Of a DNA stretch of 64,000 nt, positions 60,341 to 64,000 are shown piece after piece. A program made the position numbers and the translations under genes. This stretch comes from Bianquea renquensis (lineage in GTDB: Bacteria; Bacillota; Clostridia; Lachnospirales; Bianqueaceae). Below the pieces are notes generated by a model. That model searched no databases, was not told the origin of the DNA, and worked only from the letters and a program-made list of their open reading frames with translations. Each line of letters starts with the position of its first letter. The stretch's first letter is position 1. The stretch is from contig NZ_JACRSQ010000002.1 in assembly GCF_014384895.1 (NCBI RefSeq), positions 231,077 through 295,076 on the forward strand, given 5' to 3'.

Positions 60341-62128
60341 ATGCAAAAAACAAAAATTATCTGTACCGTTGGACCGACATCCAGCAGTGTTGAAATCTTA
60401 AAAGAGCTGATTGAAAAGGGAGCCGATGCGTTTCGGTTGAACTTCTCCCATGAAACCCATGAAACCCACCTCATCAAGATTCAGAACATAAAGGAAGCAA
60501 GAAATCAGATGAATGTTCCGGTCCCCATCATACTGGACACAAAGGGCCCAGAAGTTCGTATCGGAGTGTTTCAGAAGGAAAAAATCAGCTTGCAGGAGGG
60601 TGATACCTTCATCTTGACCACCCGGGAATGCGAAGGAGATGAGCGACAAGTCAGTATATCATACGCGGGACTTCCCCAAGATGTGGTACAGGGCAGTGTC
60701 ATCCTGATCGATGATGGACTCCTCGGACTTAGGGTTATCAGCACGACAGACACAGACATTACATGCAAAGTTTTGAACAATGCAAGTATCAGCTCCCGAA
60801 AAGGAGTGAATGTACCGGGTGTCTATTTAAATATACCCTTTTTGACAGAGAGGGACAAAAACGATCTATTATTTGGTATTGAACAGGATGTGGACTATGT
60901 CGCAGCCTCTTTCGTCCGCCGGGCAAAAGATGTAGTGGAGATGAGGAAATTTTTACAGGAAAATGGCGGCGGCTATCTGAAAATCATTTCTAAGATTGAG
61001 AATCAGGATGGCGTTCAAAATATCGACGAAATCTTAGAGGTTTCCGATGGGATCATGGTGGCAAGGGGCGATCTGGGAGTCGAAATTCCGACGGAAGTTG
61101 TCCCTCTTGTACAAAAGGAACTGATTGCAAAGGCCAACGCAAAATCCGTCCCCGTAATCACTGCCACACAGATGCTGGACTCTATGATACGCAATCCAAG
61201 ACCAACTAGAGCGGAAGCCAGCGATGTCGCCAATGCGATATATGATGGCAGCGACGCCATCATGTTATCAGGCGAGACGGCCAATGGCGCTTATCCTGTT
61301 GAAAGCGTCGCAACGATGAGTCGAATTGCCGATGCGATTGAACATTCGGATGATTATAAGGAAAAGATGGAGCATATCAATGCGAATATTGATATGAACA
61401 TTACCAACGCGATTAGCCATGCAGCGTGCGTTACAGCGAGAGAGCTCGGGGCGACCTGCGTTGTCACTGTCACTCATGGAGGCAGCACAGCCAACCTCAT
61501 TTCCAAGTTCCGTCCTTGCTGTCCGATTGTGGCGAGCACTGTTGATCAGCATGTCTGCCGTCAGATGAATTTGTATTGGGGTGTCTATCCAGTATTGGCA
61601 AAGGAAGAGAGTCGCACGGAGATGCTATTTAGAAGTGCTGTCAAGAGCTGTATCGACTGCGGCCTTGCCAACGATGGGGACATCATCGTCATAACGGCGG
61701 GCGTGCCTCTGGGGATTTCAGGAAGCACGAATATTCTTAAGGTTCATACGGTAGGAAATGTCATTGCCAAGGGAAAAGGGGTCGGCAAAGAGTCTGTCTT
61801 TGCAAAGCCTCGCATTTTAAAGGTTGTGGACCAGGCGAAGAAAGGATTTCAGAATGGGGATATCCTTGTGGCGTATGCAACGAACAACGAGTATCTGCCA
61901 TATATGAAGAAAGCGAGCGCTATTATTGTTGAGGATGCAACGGATCCAGAGGAAAACCATGCTGTCATTGTGGCAAGAGCACTGGATATCCCTGTTGTAT
62001 ACGGGACGAAAGACGCCGTAGAGCTAATCAGCCGATTCCCGGTGATTACGGTGGATCCAGAAAGAGGTTTCATCTTCAATGGGCATCCTGGCGACAATAA
62101 CGAGCAATATGTCATCGACAACATTTGA
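60341..62128 (+). CDS. pyk: Pyruvate kinase with C-terminal PEP-utilising domain
   Basis: A 595-residue enzyme making pyruvate and ATP from PEP and ADP. The barrel has FRLNFSH, LDTKGPEVRIG, SKIENQDGVQN, VARGDLGVEIP and ATQMLDSM; the extra C-terminal domain (about 480-595) carries ATDPEENHAVIVARALDIPVV, resembling the phosphohistidine domain of PPDK and PEP synthase. This extension is typical of Firmicutes pyruvate kinases. It shares the operon with hslO. Confidence 0.97.
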   Translation: MQKTKIICTVGPTSSSVEILKELIEKGADAFRLNFSHETHETHLIKIQNIKEARNQMNVPVPIILDTKGPEVRIGVFQKEKISLQEGDTFILTTRECEGDERQVSISYAGLPQDVVQGSVILIDDGLLGLRVISTTDTDITCKVLNNASISSRKGVNVPGVYLNIPFLTERDKNDLLFGIEQDVDYVAASFVRRAKDVVEMRKFLQENGGGYLKIISKIENQDGVQNIDEILEVSDGIMVARGDLGVEIPTEVVPLVQKELIAKANAKSVPVITATQMLDSMIRNPRPTRAEASDVANAIYDGSDAIMLSGETANGAYPVESVATMSRIADAIEHSDDYKEKMEHINANIDMNITNAISHAACVTARELGATCVVTVTHGGSTANLISKFRPCCPIVASTVDQHVCRQMNLYWGVYPVLAKEESRTEMLFRSAVKSCIDCGLANDGDIIVITAGVPLGISGSTNILKVHTVGNVIAKGKGVGKESVFAKPRILKVVDQAKKGFQNGDILVAYATNNEYLPYMKKASAIIVEDATDPEENHAVIVARALDIPVVYGTKDAVELISRFPVITVDPERGFIFNGHPGDNNEQYVIDNI

Positions 62129-62165
62129 TGGGGAGGCACTGGCCAGCTGCCTTATATATAAGTCA

Positions 62166-62204
62166 ACAGGCGTCCTTTCCCATATTAAGGGCAAGGACGC
62201 CTGT
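62166..62204. terminator. Hairpin between convergent pyk and the oxidoreductase gene
   Basis: ACAGGCGTCCTT/AAGGACGCCTGT with inner CCC/GGG; no T run, but the position supports termination in both directions. Confidence 0.75.
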
Positions 62205-62215
62205 TCATAGATTCT

Positions 62216-63265
62216 TTATGAAAGTACAGTGGAAAAATCAGCGAGGGAGGAGGGGACAGATATCGTTCGATTCTCGCGAATCGCTCTATCCCCTAGGAGG
62301 GCGATACAGAAGGCCTCATAGGCTTCATCGAGAGTAGGAGAGCCTTCCCGGTCTGTCTCAACCATCTCAATCAGCGTGAGAAGCTGGGCCCACATATTCT
62401 TATATTTACTAGGAATATTGATCGTGTGGTAGACCCCTTCTTCTGCAAAGTAATATTCAAGTAGGTCACCTTCTTCGCGGTCAAAAAGGCGATTTTCTTT
62501 CAAAGTGATGCGAATTCGACCGCGCGTACCGATGAATTCTTTTAAATTTTCCGATGCCATGGATTTGGACCAGCCGGCTTCATAGTAGGCGCTGGCGCCG
62601 TTGGATAAGGTCATTGTCAAGATCCCATGGTCATATATAGGGGGCTTGGTGTGAATGGCGGTCCCAACTCCTGCGATGGATGTGATCGAAAGTCCGGTAA
62701 ACCAGCGGATAACATCAATGTAGTGGACACCGCAGTCGACGATGGGAGGACAATCGTGAAGAAGGGATTGGTATCGCTTTGGCTCCAGCGTATGGTGGTT
62801 TTGTGCCATGCGGATCAGACGGATATCCCCGATAGCGCCCTCCTGGATCAGCTTTGCGGCGTGATGATACGTTTGATTATGCCGAAGTACATGCGCGATC
62901 AGTACTTTTGGGCCCGAAGCCTTGACCAGCTCATAAAAACGGTGGGCGTCATGGAAGTTGGCAGCCGTCATGGGTTTTTCGCACAAAACATGCTTTCCTG
63001 CCGCTAAACAATCTTTTAGAATCGCGAAATGGGAGCCCGCATAGGTTGCGATGATGACAATATCAACGTCTTCGCGAGTCAGATAGGGGCGATAGTCCGT
63101 TCCGTAGCTGAGAGCGCCATATTTTCGGGCAAAAGCTTGTGCCTGTTCCTCGACGAGATCGACAACGCCGACAATACGGATGCCATCGCGGTAATAGATA
63201 TCCTCAATATGAGATTCTCCAATATGCCCACATCCAATTAGGACAATTCCATATGTTTTTTTCAT
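62216..63265 (-). CDS. Gfo/Idh/MocA-family oxidoreductase
   Basis: A 349-residue NAD(P)-dependent oxidoreductase. The Rossmann fold has IVLIGCGHIGESH, then VIIATYAGSH and LCEKPMTAA with the catalytic EKP; VDCGVHYIDVIRWF lies in the C-terminal domain. Substrate is probably a sugar or cyclitol; none can be named. It stands alone with its own promoter. Confidence 0.93.
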   Translation of the reverse strand: MKKTYGIVLIGCGHIGESHIEDIYYRDGIRIVGVVDLVEEQAQAFARKYGALSYGTDYRPYLTREDVDIVIIATYAGSHFAILKDCLAAGKHVLCEKPMTAANFHDAHRFYELVKASGPKVLIAHVLRHNQTYHHAAKLIQEGAIGDIRLIRMAQNHHTLEPKRYQSLLHDCPPIVDCGVHYIDVIRWFTGLSITSIAGVGTAIHTKPPIYDHGILTMTLSNGASAYYEAGWSKSMASENLKEFIGTRGRIRITLKENRLFDREEGDLLEYYFAEEGVYHTINIPSKYKNMWAQLLTLIEMVETDREGSPTLDEAYEAFCIALLGDRAIRENRTISVPSSLADFSTVLS

Positions 63266-63302
63266 TGCTTCCTCCAGATAATGCTACATCTATAACCAAT
63301 TT

Positions 63303-63331
63303 AGTTTAACACAGAAAGTGCAAAAAAACAA
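63303..63331 (-). promoter_or_regulatory. Promoter of the oxidoreductase gene
   Basis: Minus strand TTGTTT (63331-63326), 17-bp spacer, TAAACT (63308-63303). Confidence 0.65.
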
Positions 63332-63503
63332 TTCCTATCTTGCGCAAACTTCTATAAGTCTCACTATAGCGGATTTGCGGCACCAATACAATGCAGAAAA
63401 AAATTGTATGCATGGAGAAATCAACTATTCCCTTTTATATAGCCCCTTGTACCCATATTGTAATATATTTTCTGAAAAAATTAAAAAAAAGAGAAAAAAG
63501 GAG

Positions 63504-63532
63504 TTGACAGAGGAAGGAAGGTGTGGTAATAT
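63504..63532 (+). promoter_or_regulatory. rRNA operon promoter
   Basis: Consensus TTGACA (63504-63509), 17-bp spacer, TAATAT (63527-63532). A purine-rich leader of about 260 nt (63540-63796) runs to the 16S gene and can form stems such as CCTGAG...CTCAGG; no gene is seen in it. Confidence 0.85.
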
Positions 63533-63796
63533 AATAAACGCGCTTGAGAAAAGGCGCAAGAAAAGCGGAAGCGGAGCGAGCTGAGAGGCGAAGGCGAAGC
63601 GACCGAGAGGACGTTGAAAATCGAACAGTGTAACATCTGAGAAGAGGAAAAGGTAAGAGACTCGGAGGGAGCTCGAGAGAGCCCTGAGGAGAGGAAGACC
63701 ACCAGTCAAGAGCCTCGAGAGAGGGACTCAGGCAAACAAACAGTAATTCGCGGAGGCCGCGAGAGCGGGAGAAGCGAAGGACAAGAAGGACAAACC

Positions 63797-64000
<204 letters not shown>

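Noticed and set aside
63318..63709. Frames on both strands in the rRNA promoter and leader region
   Set aside because: They overlie a consensus rRNA promoter and purine-rich leader and have no coding features.

Overview
The window comes from a Clostridia (Bacillota) chromosome of moderate GC content. The evidence is the start of a 16S rRNA gene at the right edge with Clostridia-like sequence, strong ribosome binding sites with frequent GTG/TTG starts, sigma-A type promoters, the syntenies hpf-secA-prfB, rpsF-ssb-rpsR and dnaE-pfkA, a bifurcating [FeFe]-hydrogenase operon, and a Gram-positive style Tad pilus locus. I cannot place it more finely than class from what is visible. Almost all genes lie on the + strand, the same direction as the rRNA operon.

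Layout. 1-1395 is a tandem array of an 86-bp unit that can fold as nested hairpins; it runs off the left edge. 1548-5505 holds a glycerophosphodiester phosphodiesterase, a QueG-type Fe-S protein, a Sel1/NERD-like membrane protein and a CYTH protein. 5506-5932 is AT-rich with a dense cluster of DnaA boxes. 5933-18277 is housekeeping: hpf, secA, prfB (with a +1 frameshift at a UAA stop), a lipoprotein hydrolase, dnaE, pfkA, rubredoxin, aroB. A flavodiiron protein gene faces aroB. 19921-24299 has rpsF-ssb-rpsR, a KtrB-KtrA potassium uptake pair and a TrmH-family methyltransferase.

25583-33970 is the metabolic centrepiece. Six genes (two DRTGG proteins, two GHKL ATPase proteins, a hydrogenase-like Fe-S protein with the features of putative sensory group D [FeFe]-hydrogenases, and a PHP protein) sit directly upstream of hndABCD, the electron-bifurcating NAD/ferredoxin [FeFe]-hydrogenase. 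I read the upstream block as a candidate H2 or redox sensing module for the enzyme.

34158-39027 is a Gld-like ABC exporter with two auxiliary membrane proteins. 39192-41052 (minus) is an IbrA/IbrB pair (PAPS-reductase-like plus ParB-like) with its own promoter and a perfect palindrome. 41436-45562 is an aspartate-family amino acid operon (ACT protein, hom, a phosphoglycerate-mutase-like candidate homoserine kinase, lysC), followed by araD and a lipoprotein. 46961-48390 is an AraC regulator with a GlcG/HbpS-like protein.

48964-58547 is a ten-gene Tad/Flp pilus locus with two unusual members: a TadC with a large extracytoplasmic insertion and a pseudopilin carrying two tandem H-x3-C...C-x2-C modules. 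58686-62128 has a methyltransferase, hslO and pyk. A Gfo/Idh/MocA oxidoreductase (minus) and the promoter, leader and 5' end of an rRNA operon close the window. Short two-hairpin repeats are scattered in intergenic gaps. All assignments rest on reading motifs and context by eye; no database search was run.
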